Below are positions 31,500-39,505 of a stretch of DNA of 64,000 nucleotides, piece after piece (the stretch's first letter is position 1; each line of letters starts with the position of its first letter). Below the pieces are notes generated by a model. It was given only the letters and a program-made list of their open reading frames with translations, did no database searches and was not told the origin of the DNA. Location: positions 1-64,000 of the forward strand of contig QKIH01000107.1 of assembly GCA_003249645.1 (NCBI GenBank), written 5' to 3'. The stretch comes from Desulfobulbaceae bacterium (GTDB taxonomy: Bacteria > Desulfobacterota > Desulfobulbia > Desulfobulbales > Desulfocapsaceae). A program made the position numbers and the translations under genes.

Positions 31500-33794
31500 C
31501 TACTTGTTGTTTAACGCCTTGAGGATGGCCTCGGGAGATGCGGGCAGATCGTTTATCGGGGCGCCGATAGCATCGCAGACAGCATTGACAAAGGCTGGCG
31601 CCGAGGGGACCGAGGATGGTTCTCCAAGGCCCTTTGCGCCAAATGGTCCAAGACCGCCTCCCGATTCAATCATGTCGGTTTGCATTTCGGGGACATCCAT
31701 GGTGGTAGGAATGAGATAGGTGGCAAGATTCGGATTAAGGGTTTTTCCCTTGTCGTATTTTATTCCTTCCATCATTCCATAACCAAGACCATAGATGGCC
31801 CCACCTTCGATCTGTCCTTCAGCACTCAGCTTGTTCACTGCCTGTCCTGCATCGTAGCAGGATACATATTTAAGCAGTTTTGCTTCGCCCGTGTCGGTAT
31901 TTACTGCAACTTCCACCGCGTGTGATCCAAAGGTGAAGTCGGCAAAAACCTGGCCCTGGCCGGAAGTAAAATCCATAAACTCACGTGCCGGGGCATTAAA
32001 CTGGGCAAGGTTGAACAGCTCTACACCGTCTGATGCACAGATTTTTACAAGCTGCTGGAGCGGCATGTTTTTCTCTGGCGCCGACTCAACAATTACCTGG
32101 TGATCAATCAGATCAAGCTCTTCGATTGAAACCTCAAGATACTTGGCCGCGGTGGTGAGTAAATTCTCACGGATAGCTTTAGAGGCTTTCAGCGTGGCAT
32201 TACCGGACATGTATAACATTCTTGTTGCTGTGGTTGTGCCGGCAAGCGGCGTCAGAGAGGTGTCACCGAAATAAACGGTGACATCATCCATGTCGACACC
32301 GAGCACTTCTGCCGCGATGGAAGCAAGTGAAGATGTCTGACCGCAGCCGATATCCTGGACGCCGCAGCGGATAACCACACTGCCGTCAAGCTCGATTGAC
32401 ACATAAGAACGGGAGGTGTCATGGAGGAAGGTCATGCGGCCATAGCTCATCATGGAAGATGCCATGCCCTGTCCGATAAGGATGTTCGGCTTGTCGGAGA
32501 TAGTCTTTTCTCCAAGCATCTCCATAACTTTGATGCCTGTCGCCTCTGTTTCGACTGCATTTTCCAGCACACGTCCAGTTGCCAGGGCATCTCCCTTATG
32601 CAGATAATTCTTACGGCGAAATTCGAGTGGGTCCATACCCAGTGCTTTGGCAGCCTCATTCATCTGACGCTCGTAAGCGAAGCAGACCTGGGCGCCGCCG
32701 AATCCACGGTTGGCACTGGCAAAGGTGTTGTTGGTCAGTACGGTTCTGGTATCAACTTTAACCGTTTCAGAGTCATACGGTCCAACCGCTTTGACTGTTG
32801 AGTAAAGGAGAATCCACGGGCTCAGGTAGACGTAGGCTCCTGCATCGGAGAGGATGTCCACCTGCTGGGCAACGATCTTGCCGTCTTTGGTAACACCGGT
32901 TTTATACTCCATCGTATAGGCGTGACGCTTGCCGTGGGAGATAAGGGATTCTTCCCTTGTCCAGGTCATTGCGCATGGTTTTCCTGTCTTGAAGACTACC
33001 AGTGCGAGATAAGTTTCAACCGTGATGTCTTCCTTGCCGCCGAATCCACCGCCGACCATCGGGGCAATGACCCTGACCCTGTTCTGGGCAATGCCGAGAA
33101 CCTCTGCAATTCCCCTGAAGTGCTCAATAACCTGGGTTGATGCGCGAATGGTGATAACGCCGTCTTCTCCAAGCCAGGCGGTACCGCATTCCGGTTCCAT
33201 ATAGATGTGGTCGACCTGGGGCACAGTGTAGGTGTTCTCGATGATCAGGTCTGCCTTGGCAAAACCTTCTTCTACGTTTCCTTTTCTGACCTTGTACTGA
33301 CAGACAAGGTTAGTGTCGTCTTCGCCTACAAGGTACGCGCCGGGCTTAAGTGCCTCTGCCGGGTCAAAGACGCCCTCGAGTTCTTCGTATTCGACCTTGA
33401 TCAGCTTGAGAGCTTCGTCGCAGATCTCTGGTGTCTCGGCAGCTACGATGGCAACTGCCTCGCCGTAAAAACGGACTTTCTTGTCGGCAAGTACCCTGTA
33501 CAACCCTTCAAATCCGCCTACTGTGTGAGTTTGACCGAATTTGGTAACGGTTTCGTTGTTCGGAACATCCTTTGCGGTAAGAACGATTTCTACCCCCGCG
33601 AGTGCCTCAGCTGCACTGGTGTCGATGCTGACCAATTTGGCGGCGGCATGGGCGCTTCTCAGCGCTTTGACATACAGCATGCCGGGGATTTCATTGTCGC
33701 CGGCGTAGTTGGTCTTGCCAAGCACTTTCTCCCATGCATCGTGTCTCGGCATGGGTTTTCCAATAATGCGAAAATTTTTATCTTTATAGGACAT
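31500..33794 (-). CDS. Molybdenum hydroxylase large (Mo-cofactor) subunit 2
   Basis: 764 residues, xanthine dehydrogenase family. A hammerhead domain (about 20-130) is followed by the cofactor domains with the canonical GGGFGGKEDI loop and NRGFGGAQ, and the catalytic Glu region GPFGAKGLGEPSS near the C-terminus. The canonical loops contrast with large subunit 1. AGGGAG lies before the ATG. The genes of set 2 run FAD, Fe-S, large, whereas set 1 runs large, FAD, Fe-S, so the two sets are not a recent tandem duplication. Confidence 0.9.
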   Translation of the reverse strand: MSYKDKNFRIIGKPMPRHDAWEKVLGKTNYAGDNEIPGMLYVKALRSAHAAAKLVSIDTSAAEALAGVEIVLTAKDVPNNETVTKFGQTHTVGGFEGLYRVLADKKVRFYGEAVAIVAAETPEICDEALKLIKVEYEELEGVFDPAEALKPGAYLVGEDDTNLVCQYKVRKGNVEEGFAKADLIIENTYTVPQVDHIYMEPECGTAWLGEDGVITIRASTQVIEHFRGIAEVLGIAQNRVRVIAPMVGGGFGGKEDITVETYLALVVFKTGKPCAMTWTREESLISHGKRHAYTMEYKTGVTKDGKIVAQQVDILSDAGAYVYLSPWILLYSTVKAVGPYDSETVKVDTRTVLTNNTFASANRGFGGAQVCFAYERQMNEAAKALGMDPLEFRRKNYLHKGDALATGRVLENAVETEATGIKVMEMLGEKTISDKPNILIGQGMASSMMSYGRMTFLHDTSRSYVSIELDGSVVIRCGVQDIGCGQTSSLASIAAEVLGVDMDDVTVYFGDTSLTPLAGTTTATRMLYMSGNATLKASKAIRENLLTTAAKYLEVSIEELDLIDHQVIVESAPEKNMPLQQLVKICASDGVELFNLAQFNAPAREFMDFTSGQGQVFADFTFGSHAVEVAVNTDTGEAKLLKYVSCYDAGQAVNKLSAEGQIEGGAIYGLGYGMMEGIKYDKGKTLNPNLATYLIPTTMDVPEMQTDMIESGGGLGPFGAKGLGEPSSVPSAPAFVNAVCDAIGAPINDLPASPEAILKALNNK

Positions 33795-33809
33795 GAATGG
33801 ACTCCCTGA

Positions 33810-34277
33810 CTATTGTTGTTTTTTCGCTGCACTATCGATTGCGTCGACTATCTTCTGATACCCGGTGCAGCGGCAGAGATTACCTGACATGCCTTCACGG
33901 ATTTCATCTCTGGACGGTGATGGATTTTTTTCAAGAAAGGCGGTGGCGGAAAGAACCATTCCGGCAGTGCAGTAACCGCACTGGATAGCTCCGCAGTTCA
34001 CAAATGCCTCCTGCATTGCTGACGGGTTTTCTTTTGTTCCAAGTCCTTTTAAAGTTGTAATTTCAGTTCCGTCTGCCGAAGGGGCAAGAACCAGACAGCT
34101 GTTTACTGCTTTGCCGTCCATGATAACCGTGCAGACACCACAGTCGCCGTCGCTGCAGCCGTCTTTTACTTCCTTGGCTTTTGCGCCGTCCCGGAGAGCA
34201 CTGAGAAGAGACTGGGTTGGCCCTACTTCAAGCTTTTTCAGTTTACCGTTAAGGGTAATTTCTATTTGTATACTCAT
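33810..34277 (-). CDS. Molybdenum hydroxylase [2Fe-2S] subunit 2
   Basis: 155 residues. First cluster ligands lie in GCSDGDCGVCTVIMDG with a later NSC; the second cluster is CGYCTAGM with CRCTGY near the C-terminus. Electron transfer subunit of set 2. AAGGAG precedes the ATG; it is 12 bases downstream of the FAD subunit gene and 15 bases upstream of large subunit 2, so the three are one transcript. Confidence 0.9.
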   Translation of the reverse strand: MSIQIEITLNGKLKKLEVGPTQSLLSALRDGAKAKEVKDGCSDGDCGVCTVIMDGKAVNSCLVLAPSADGTEITTLKGLGTKENPSAMQEAFVNCGAIQCGYCTAGMVLSATAFLEKNPSPSRDEIREGMSGNLCRCTGYQKIVDAIDSAAKKQQ

Positions 34278-34289
34278 TATGCTTACTCC

Positions 34290-35144
34290 TTAAGCGAATG
34301 CATCGGTTAATGCTCGTGCCAGAATGTTGGCTGCAACGTGGCGGCGGTAATCGGCAGATCCGCGAATATCGCTGATTGGCGAGATGTCTGCCTGAACGGC
34401 TTCACAGCAGTCTGTTATAAACTGGTTGTCAAAAGGTTTTCCTTTGGCTGCTTTTTCAACAGAAACAGCCCGCAGGGGAACCGGGGCGACAGCGCCGAAG
34501 GCCACGGCAATATCGTGGCAGATGTTGTCTTCTCTGTCGATAATGACTGACATATTGGCAACTGAGATGGCTGCGCCGCTTCTCTGTCCAACCTTGGCAA
34601 AACGACTCCAGATTCCGGATTGAGGTGTTGTGAAACTGAATCCGGTGATTATTTCGTCGTTTCCTCGCTCGGTGATTTTGTAGCCCTTGAAAAAGGAGGT
34701 GAGCGGAACCTGTCTGGTTAAGCCGTCGTTTGAGATGAGATGTACATCGGCATCAAGGGTCAGTAGGACAGGTGCAGTATCGGCACTCGGAGAAGCGTTG
34801 GCGATGTTCCCGCCTATGGTTGCTCTGTTTCTTGTAAGCGGTGAGCCCAGGCTTTTTGCGGCGCTGGCTAATACGGAGCATTTCTCTATGATCAAGTCGC
34901 TTTCGAGGAGATCAGCCATGGTTACCGCGGCGCCAATGAGTATGCGGCCACCTTCTTCTTTAATCTCTTGAAACTCATTCAGCTTCGAGATGTCCAACAG
35001 GGCAGTCGGATACGGTGCTCCCCGCCTTGCGGCTGGAATAAAATCAGTTGTACCGGCAACGGTCTTGAAACCTGTCGGTAACTGTCCAAGTAGGTCGGTG
35101 AACTCACTGTAAGACCGAGGACGAAAGTATTTTACTTCACTCAC
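34290..35144 (-). CDS. Molybdenum hydroxylase FAD subunit 2
   Basis: About 284 residues. FAD-binding segments VAGTTDFIPAARRG and TIGGNIANASPSADT are clear, and the C-terminus carries SDIRGSADYRRHVAANIL. The start is GTG at 35144 with AAGGAG six bases ahead; a frame from an upstream ATG at 35186 has no ribosome site and adds a non-family tail. First gene of the 13-gene minus-strand run, directly downstream of a promoter region rich in GTTAAC palindromes. Confidence 0.9.
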   Translation of the reverse strand: MSEVKYFRPRSYSEFTDLLGQLPTGFKTVAGTTDFIPAARRGAPYPTALLDISKLNEFQEIKEEGGRILIGAAVTMADLLESDLIIEKCSVLASAAKSLGSPLTRNRATIGGNIANASPSADTAPVLLTLDADVHLISNDGLTRQVPLTSFFKGYKITERGNDEIITGFSFTTPQSGIWSRFAKVGQRSGAAISVANMSVIIDREDNICHDIAVAFGAVAPVPLRAVSVEKAAKGKPFDNQFITDCCEAVQADISPISDIRGSADYRRHVAANILARALTDAFA

Positions 35145-35618
35145 TGTATTCTCCTTTTGAGATGGTCGTGATCGTGTGGCACCCAAAATTTGCTGCCATA
35201 GCTTTTAAGTTCTTTATTCTGAAGGTGTAACAGGTTGCCTGCTGTTTTTGTTATGGCGAACTTCTGTAAAACACCTTGTTTGTTGACTCTTAACTTTTTA
35301 GTTAACTTAATCGTAGGTACACTATACATTAAAGTACACTCACAGTGAACACTTTTTTCATTGGCTTGATGTATGATTAAAATGACCATGTGATTAAGTG
35401 GTTGTAAATAGGTTGTTATGTGTGTATTTTGTTTGTTGTGTTTTTTTCTCAGGGTTAACAAAAGCTGGTTTGAATCGCGGTTCAGTGAATTTAAAGTTCA
35501 TTATAGCTTTACTTTTGTTTGACAAAGCAAGAATAGGGTGTGTACTATTGGTGAACTTTTATTTTAGCTTTCTAATATCCACTAAACTCAAAAAATCAAA
35601 TCATAATAAGCGACGCTC
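35145..35618. other. Divergent promoter region of the hydroxylase operon and racemase gene
   Basis: No gene is visible. The region is AT-rich and contains the TTAACT-TTTT-AGTTAA palindrome, another GTTAAC at 35454-35459, and two copies of GTACACT (near 35317 and 35334) beside an AGTGAACACT. This is where the transcripts of the 13-gene operon (minus) and the Asp/Glu racemase (plus) should begin. Confidence 0.5.
35290..35307. promoter_or_regulatory. Palindrome TTAACT-TTTT-AGTTAA(CT), candidate XRE-cupin operator
   Basis: Perfect 6-bp arms (35290-35295 and 35300-35305) around TTTT, the second arm itself being the palindrome AGTTAACT. It lies 146 bases upstream of the FAD subunit 2 GTG. It shares the GTTAAC core with the palindrome before XRE-cupin A and the sites upstream of the Liv operon. 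Confidence 0.55.
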
Positions 35619-36338
35619 ATGGAAACTATAGGCATTCTTGGCGGAATGGGACCGATGGCCACGGTAAATTTAACTCAGGCGATAGTAGAAAATACTCTGG
35701 CCGATACTGATCAGCAGCATCCGCCTGTAATCGTTGACTCGAATACGCGAATCGCAGACAGGACTGCTTTTCTACTAGGCCGTTCAGCTTTAGATCCCAG
35801 ACCGGAGATGTTGCTGGCAGCTGCCAGGTTAGAGAAGTCAGGTGTTTCCTGTATCGTTATGCCGTGTAATACAGCGCATGCTTTCTATGATGATATTGCG
35901 GCTGGGACTAAAACGGAGGTTCTCCACATGATTGAAGAGACGGCCTGTTGGATACAAAAAAAATATCCGGGGCAGAAAAAGATCGGCGTTCTTGCGACTC
36001 AGGGAACCTACAATGCCAACGTGTATAAAGCTGGTCTGGAAAAATATGGTCTGGAGCAGATTGTGCCGGACATGGAAGGGCAGATGGCTGTTACCAGCCT
36101 GATCTATGATGGTATCAAGGCGAACAGGTTTGATTTTGATATGACGGATTACAGGGGCGCCATTGATAGAATGAGAAATGAACACCAGGTTGATGTGATC
36201 ATTCTGGGTTGCACAGAGTTGTCTGTTGCCCATAGATTACACAAGGTTGCCGGTATTTTTGCCGACCCGTTGCAGGTAGTTGCAAGAGTCGCCATTGAAA
36301 GGGTTGGCGGCAGGGTCACCTGTGAAATTCATCAGTAA
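35619..36338 (+). CDS. Aspartate/glutamate racemase family protein
   Basis: 239 residues. N-terminal METIGILGGMGPMATVNL is the typical start of the Asp/Glu racemase (YgeA/RacX) group. The two catalytic Cys are Cys83 in MPCNTAH and Cys197 in LGCTELS. It would interconvert D- and L-forms of an acidic or similar amino acid without cofactor. It is divergent from the hydroxylase operon and shares its control region; a hydantoin-racemase-like gene sits at the far end of that operon, so both ends of the cluster carry an enantiomer-handling enzyme. Confidence 0.88.
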   Translation: METIGILGGMGPMATVNLTQAIVENTLADTDQQHPPVIVDSNTRIADRTAFLLGRSALDPRPEMLLAAARLEKSGVSCIVMPCNTAHAFYDDIAAGTKTEVLHMIEETACWIQKKYPGQKKIGVLATQGTYNANVYKAGLEKYGLEQIVPDMEGQMAVTSLIYDGIKANRFDFDMTDYRGAIDRMRNEHQVDVIILGCTELSVAHRLHKVAGIFADPLQVVARVAIERVGGRVTCEIHQ

Positions 36339-36340
36339 CC

Positions 36341-36785
36341 TTAACTTTTGGCTAATTTTGAAATCGTTGAGGTTCTAAGTGGCAAGGCTAAAAATATTCC
36401 ATTTTTTGTAAGCTCTACCAACTGAAAAGACGGTTCTGGAATATGCTGGGTCATTGCAGCTATAAAATCCTGCGGGGTAAAGATTTGAAAGATTTTCTTA
36501 TTCTTCCCACGAGCCATCTTTGAATGGTAGAGAACTGTGTAGGTCTTCTCGAAATATTTCAATTTTTCCAAAGAAAATGTATTACGGATTATATACTGGA
36601 AGAGGTTTTCAATGCCGTTTTGGTCGTCTGGTTTAATTCGAACTTCACTGTGTACGTTAAAATTTCGACACATGCTGCCAGGCCATCAACATCTTGATAA
36701 ATGCATTATTGATCAGCCCTCTTTCTTGAGCATCTTCAGCACATGGGCCCGGAACAGTATCAGCATAAAGAAGAGAAATAATAAT
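36341..36785 (-). pseudogene. IS91-like (Y2) transposase remnant
   Basis: The open frame 36673-36341 contains FNVHSEVRIKPDDQNGIENL, FQYIIRNTFSLEKLKYFEKT and FTPQDFIAAMTQHIPEPSFQL, which match the C-terminal half of IS91/IS801-type transposases (PF04986-like). The expected QLVRYYGWYSN then breaks to QLVELTKNG. Upstream, other frames supply RAHVLKMLKKEG and INNAFIKMLMAWQH, the block that should precede, so at least two frameshifts are present. A dead fragment just after the racemase stop codon. Confidence 0.65.
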
Positions 36786-36821
36786 CTCTTTTTGATTATT
36801 CACTGTTGTTTCATCATATAT

Positions 36822-36839
36822 TAACCAAGCAGTTGGTTA
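36822..36839. promoter_or_regulatory. Palindrome TAACCAA-GCAG-TTGGTTA, candidate TetR operator
   Basis: Perfect 7-bp arms with a 4-base spacer, about 240 bases upstream of the EFR1 gene. Length and symmetry are those of TetR-family operators, and the operon's second gene encodes a TetR regulator, so autoregulation is likely. Confidence 0.5.
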
Positions 36840-36964
36840 TAAAAATCTTTCAAGATTGCACAATGCGTTTAAGGACACCTGGTGCTTTTGAGAAGTAGTA
36901 TGCAGAGGGGAAGTTGAGCATATATAACCGCTGGTGTTTATGTAACTAACGGTTATGTTTTGTT

Positions 36965-36993
36965 TTGACATTGTAACGCGATTGATGTATTGG
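36965..36993 (+). promoter_or_regulatory. Possible sigma-70 promoter for the EFR1-TetR operon
   Basis: A consensus -35 TTGACA (36965-36970), 17-base spacer and a weak -10 TATTGG (36988-36993). It lies just downstream of the ATAACCG/CGGTTAT inverted repeat. Confidence 0.35.
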
Positions 36994-37078
36994 GTTCGGT
37001 AACCGGTGGTTGTTTTATGACTTCCGGTTGGGTGCTGAAATGAGGTGAAGCTGAATGTATTAAAGGTGGAGGGTTCAT

Positions 37079-37879
37079 ATGAACATAGAAAGGGTGAAGG
37101 TTGCGGGTTTTTCACCAACAGGAACTACAATGAAGGTTCTTGAAGGAATTGTGGCAGGGATTGGCTGGGATAAGGTCGAAATACTTGATATAACTTTACA
37201 AGAGTGTAGAAGGAGGTATCTTCGAGTTAATGAAAAAGATCTTCTTGTGGTTGGAGTCCCTGTTTATATGGGGCGGGTACCGGCATTGCTTGAAAATTGG
37301 CTTCAATCAATCCAGGCCCAGAACACCCCTGTAGTGTGCGTAGTTGTTTACGGGAACCGTGCATATGAAGACGCCTTGCTTGAATTGAGTGACACGCTTG
37401 AACAATGCGGCTGTATAACTATTGCCGGTGCTGCGTTTATTGGTGAGCATTCTTTTGCCGATGAGAAATTTGATGTGGCACTTGGGAGACCTGATGAAAA
37501 GGATATGGCTGCATCCAGCAATTTTGGTATGAAAATCAGGGAGAAGCTAGAGAAGATTCCTGTCATTTCTGAGGAAGCAAGAGTTACCCTGCCAGGAAAC
37601 TTTCCATATGGCGGTATAACAAAACTATGGGACGTTGACTTTATTGAGGTTCAGGAAGGTTGTATCCAGTGTGGTCTCTGTGCAGAAAAGTGTCCGACAG
37701 GCGCAATAGACCCAAAAGAAAGCTCCCGAATCAATATAAGTGAGTGCATTACCTGTTGTAGTTGTATAAAGGTTTGCCCGGAAAGTGTCCGAAAGATTAA
37801 GGAGGGACCTGTGCATGATGCCCAACACAGGTTGTATGATAATTTCAGAGAACCAAAGAAAGCAGAATGTTTTGTATAG
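37079..37879 (+). CDS. EFR1-type flavodoxin plus 2[4Fe-4S] ferredoxin protein
   Basis: 266 residues. The N-terminal flavodoxin-like domain (about 5-170) has FSPTGTT at the FMN phosphate loop and GVPVYMGRVP. The C-terminal ferredoxin domain carries two [4Fe-4S] motifs: Cys195, 198, 201, 205 (CIQCGLCAEKC) and Cys223, 226, 229, 233 (CITCCSCIKVC). Such EFR1 proteins are soluble electron carriers or reductases of anaerobes; partners are unknown. Followed 47 bases later by a TetR gene in the same direction. Excellent ribosome site. Confidence 0.88.
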   Translation: MNIERVKVAGFSPTGTTMKVLEGIVAGIGWDKVEILDITLQECRRRYLRVNEKDLLVVGVPVYMGRVPALLENWLQSIQAQNTPVVCVVVYGNRAYEDALLELSDTLEQCGCITIAGAAFIGEHSFADEKFDVALGRPDEKDMAASSNFGMKIREKLEKIPVISEEARVTLPGNFPYGGITKLWDVDFIEVQEGCIQCGLCAEKCPTGAIDPKESSRINISECITCCSCIKVCPESVRKIKEGPVHDAQHRLYDNFREPKKAECFV

Positions 37880-37926
37880 GACTAGGAGATCCTGGTAAGA
37901 AAGATTTATAAATTTCAGGGTGTAAG

Positions 37927-38553
37927 ATGGGCATTGCCGAAAGAAAAAAGAGAGAAAAACAACAGAGAAGAAATGAAATAATTTCAGCGGCAAAGAAGTT
38001 GTTTTTTTCAGGATCATACGAAGATGTGACCATGAATCAGATTGCAGATGAGGCTGAGCTGAATAAAGCCACTCTGTATTTATATTTTAAAAATAAAGAA
38101 GCCCTGTTTGCTGAGCTGGTCTTCATGGGAGTGCAAATACTTAAGGAAATGTTTCTGGAGTGCAAGACAGAAAATATCACGGGTGGTGAGCAAGTGATGC
38201 GTATGGGCAGTGCCTACTATCGTTTTGCGAAAGATTACCCTGAATATCTCCGTCTCATTACTTTTTATGGCACAGAAAGGTTTTCAAAAGAAAAACCCTA
38301 TGGAGATGAAATAGGCAGCGGCTATGGTGTGTGCCGCCTTATTCTGCAGGATGCCATTGAGGGAGGTATTAATGATGGATCAGTCAGGGGTGATCTTGAT
38401 CCTTTTCTTACCTCAATGTATATGATGATATCTTTCATGGGGGTTCTCTCTATGGAAGACAAATGGAGAAGGGTGATTGAAGGGCAGGATTACTCTTATG
38501 AATATTTTGTAGCTGAGTTTTTCAATTTCATAAGGCCAACCATTTCCCGGTAA
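37927..38553 (+). CDS. TetR-family transcriptional regulator
   Basis: 208 residues. The N-terminal helix-turn-helix lies at about 18-66, with MNQIADEAELNKATLYLYFK as the recognition unit. The C-terminal ligand-binding domain is all-helical (MRMGSAYYRFAKDYPEYLRL, with the familiar F-x-x-x-x-P-E pattern of AcrR-type regulators). It probably represses its own operon through the palindrome at 36822-36839. AGGGTG lies before the ATG. Confidence 0.88.
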   Translation: MGIAERKKREKQQRRNEIISAAKKLFFSGSYEDVTMNQIADEAELNKATLYLYFKNKEALFAELVFMGVQILKEMFLECKTENITGGEQVMRMGSAYYRFAKDYPEYLRLITFYGTERFSKEKPYGDEIGSGYGVCRLILQDAIEGGINDGSVRGDLDPFLTSMYMMISFMGVLSMEDKWRRVIEGQDYSYEYFVAEFFNFIRPTISR

Positions 38554-39505
38554 TGAGGGGAATATGTCACTCAATCATTGACATGAGCCCTTCCAGGAAT
38601 TCCTCGTCACCCAAGTGATAAGTAATTGGTAATTAGAATAAAACGGTTAACAAAACATGTTATCCTCATTCCGCTGCGCTCCACTGGACTCGCTGAATCT
38701 CGCCGCTGAACTTAAACGGCAATATTGCCATATCGAAGTTCTGAATTTTCTTCATTCACATCAACTTTAGATTATTCCTGACAACCTCAATTTCGCTATC
38801 AATAAAAGGCGAATTATCAGGTTTTCTTTAAGCATAGTTCTGTGATGTCTCAGATCGAATGTGGCTTTGTATAGTTGATGTGAATCGCCCCCGAAGCCTT
38901 ATAAACACATGATTTCTAATCAATCCTGAGCGGCTGTATTCAGCAGTGTAGGTTCTGCCATAAGGCTCTTTTGTCAAGATAGTTTCTTTTATCTTCTTTC
39001 AGCATGTAGCGAGTCCTCTTCTTGTATCGTGTATCTATTCATTTCCCTGTTCTTTGCCATGCGGTATTCGGGATAAAATTATTTTTCTTCGTCTTCACTC
39101 GAATCTGCGTGAAAACTTAAGCCTCCAAGTTTGGGATTGGTTTACTAATACTGGATACCATAATGTTGTTTTTGTTAACAGTTTGTGAATATAGTTTTAT
39201 GTAATCTTTGCTAGAACTTGTAACTACCAGAAATTGCAAGGGATTAATGTTTGTTAATTATTTCTTGACTTTTAGGTTAACAAATGGTTTTTTTTCTTAA
39301 ATATGTTTCATATAAGTTAACTTTGAAAAACGTGTGTAACAATTTTGTAAACAATGACCTATTTGTTAGTGTCACCTATTTCTGCTGAAATCGGCCTTGT
39401 CGTATCGGGGGATTAATATGCGGCTGGAAGATGCGGCTGCTGTTGGCAAGTTAACCATTTAAGTAGACGTAATTTAACACAATACTTTTGCAACCAGGAG
39501 AGAGA
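38554..39505. other. Long intergenic control region of the Liv operon
   Basis: About 950 bases with no gene. It contains the perfect palindrome GGCAATATTGCC (38718-38729) and a set of GTTAAC sites (listed separately). Part near 38660-38715 has a GC-rich CGCTGCGCTCCACTGG stretch that looks like degraded repeat DNA. A -35-like TTGACT lies at 39265-39270 beside a GTTAAC. Confidence 0.4.
38646..39455. promoter_or_regulatory. Array of GTTAAC sites upstream of the Liv operon
   Basis: Five GTTAAC hexamers lie at 38646, 39174, 39276, 39316 and 39450, with GTAAAC at 39347. A 6-base palindrome is expected about once per 4 kb by chance, so five in 0.8 kb stands out even in AT-rich DNA. The same core forms perfect palindromes upstream of XRE-cupin A and of the hydroxylase operon. 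Confidence 0.5.

Larger units (their letters stand above)
36786..37078. other. Control region upstream of the EFR1-TetR operon
   Basis: Contains the palindrome at 36822-36839, a wider inverted pair ATAACCG/CGGTTAT (36924-36930 and 36950-36956), a possible promoter at 36965-36993, and a strong Shine-Dalgarno (GGTGGAGGG, 37066-37074). No gene. Confidence 0.45.

Noticed and set aside
38660-38715. GC-rich CGCTGCGCTCCACTGG stretch considered as a CRISPR repeat or rRNA piece
   Set aside because: No periodic repetition, no spacers and no match to conserved rRNA blocks.
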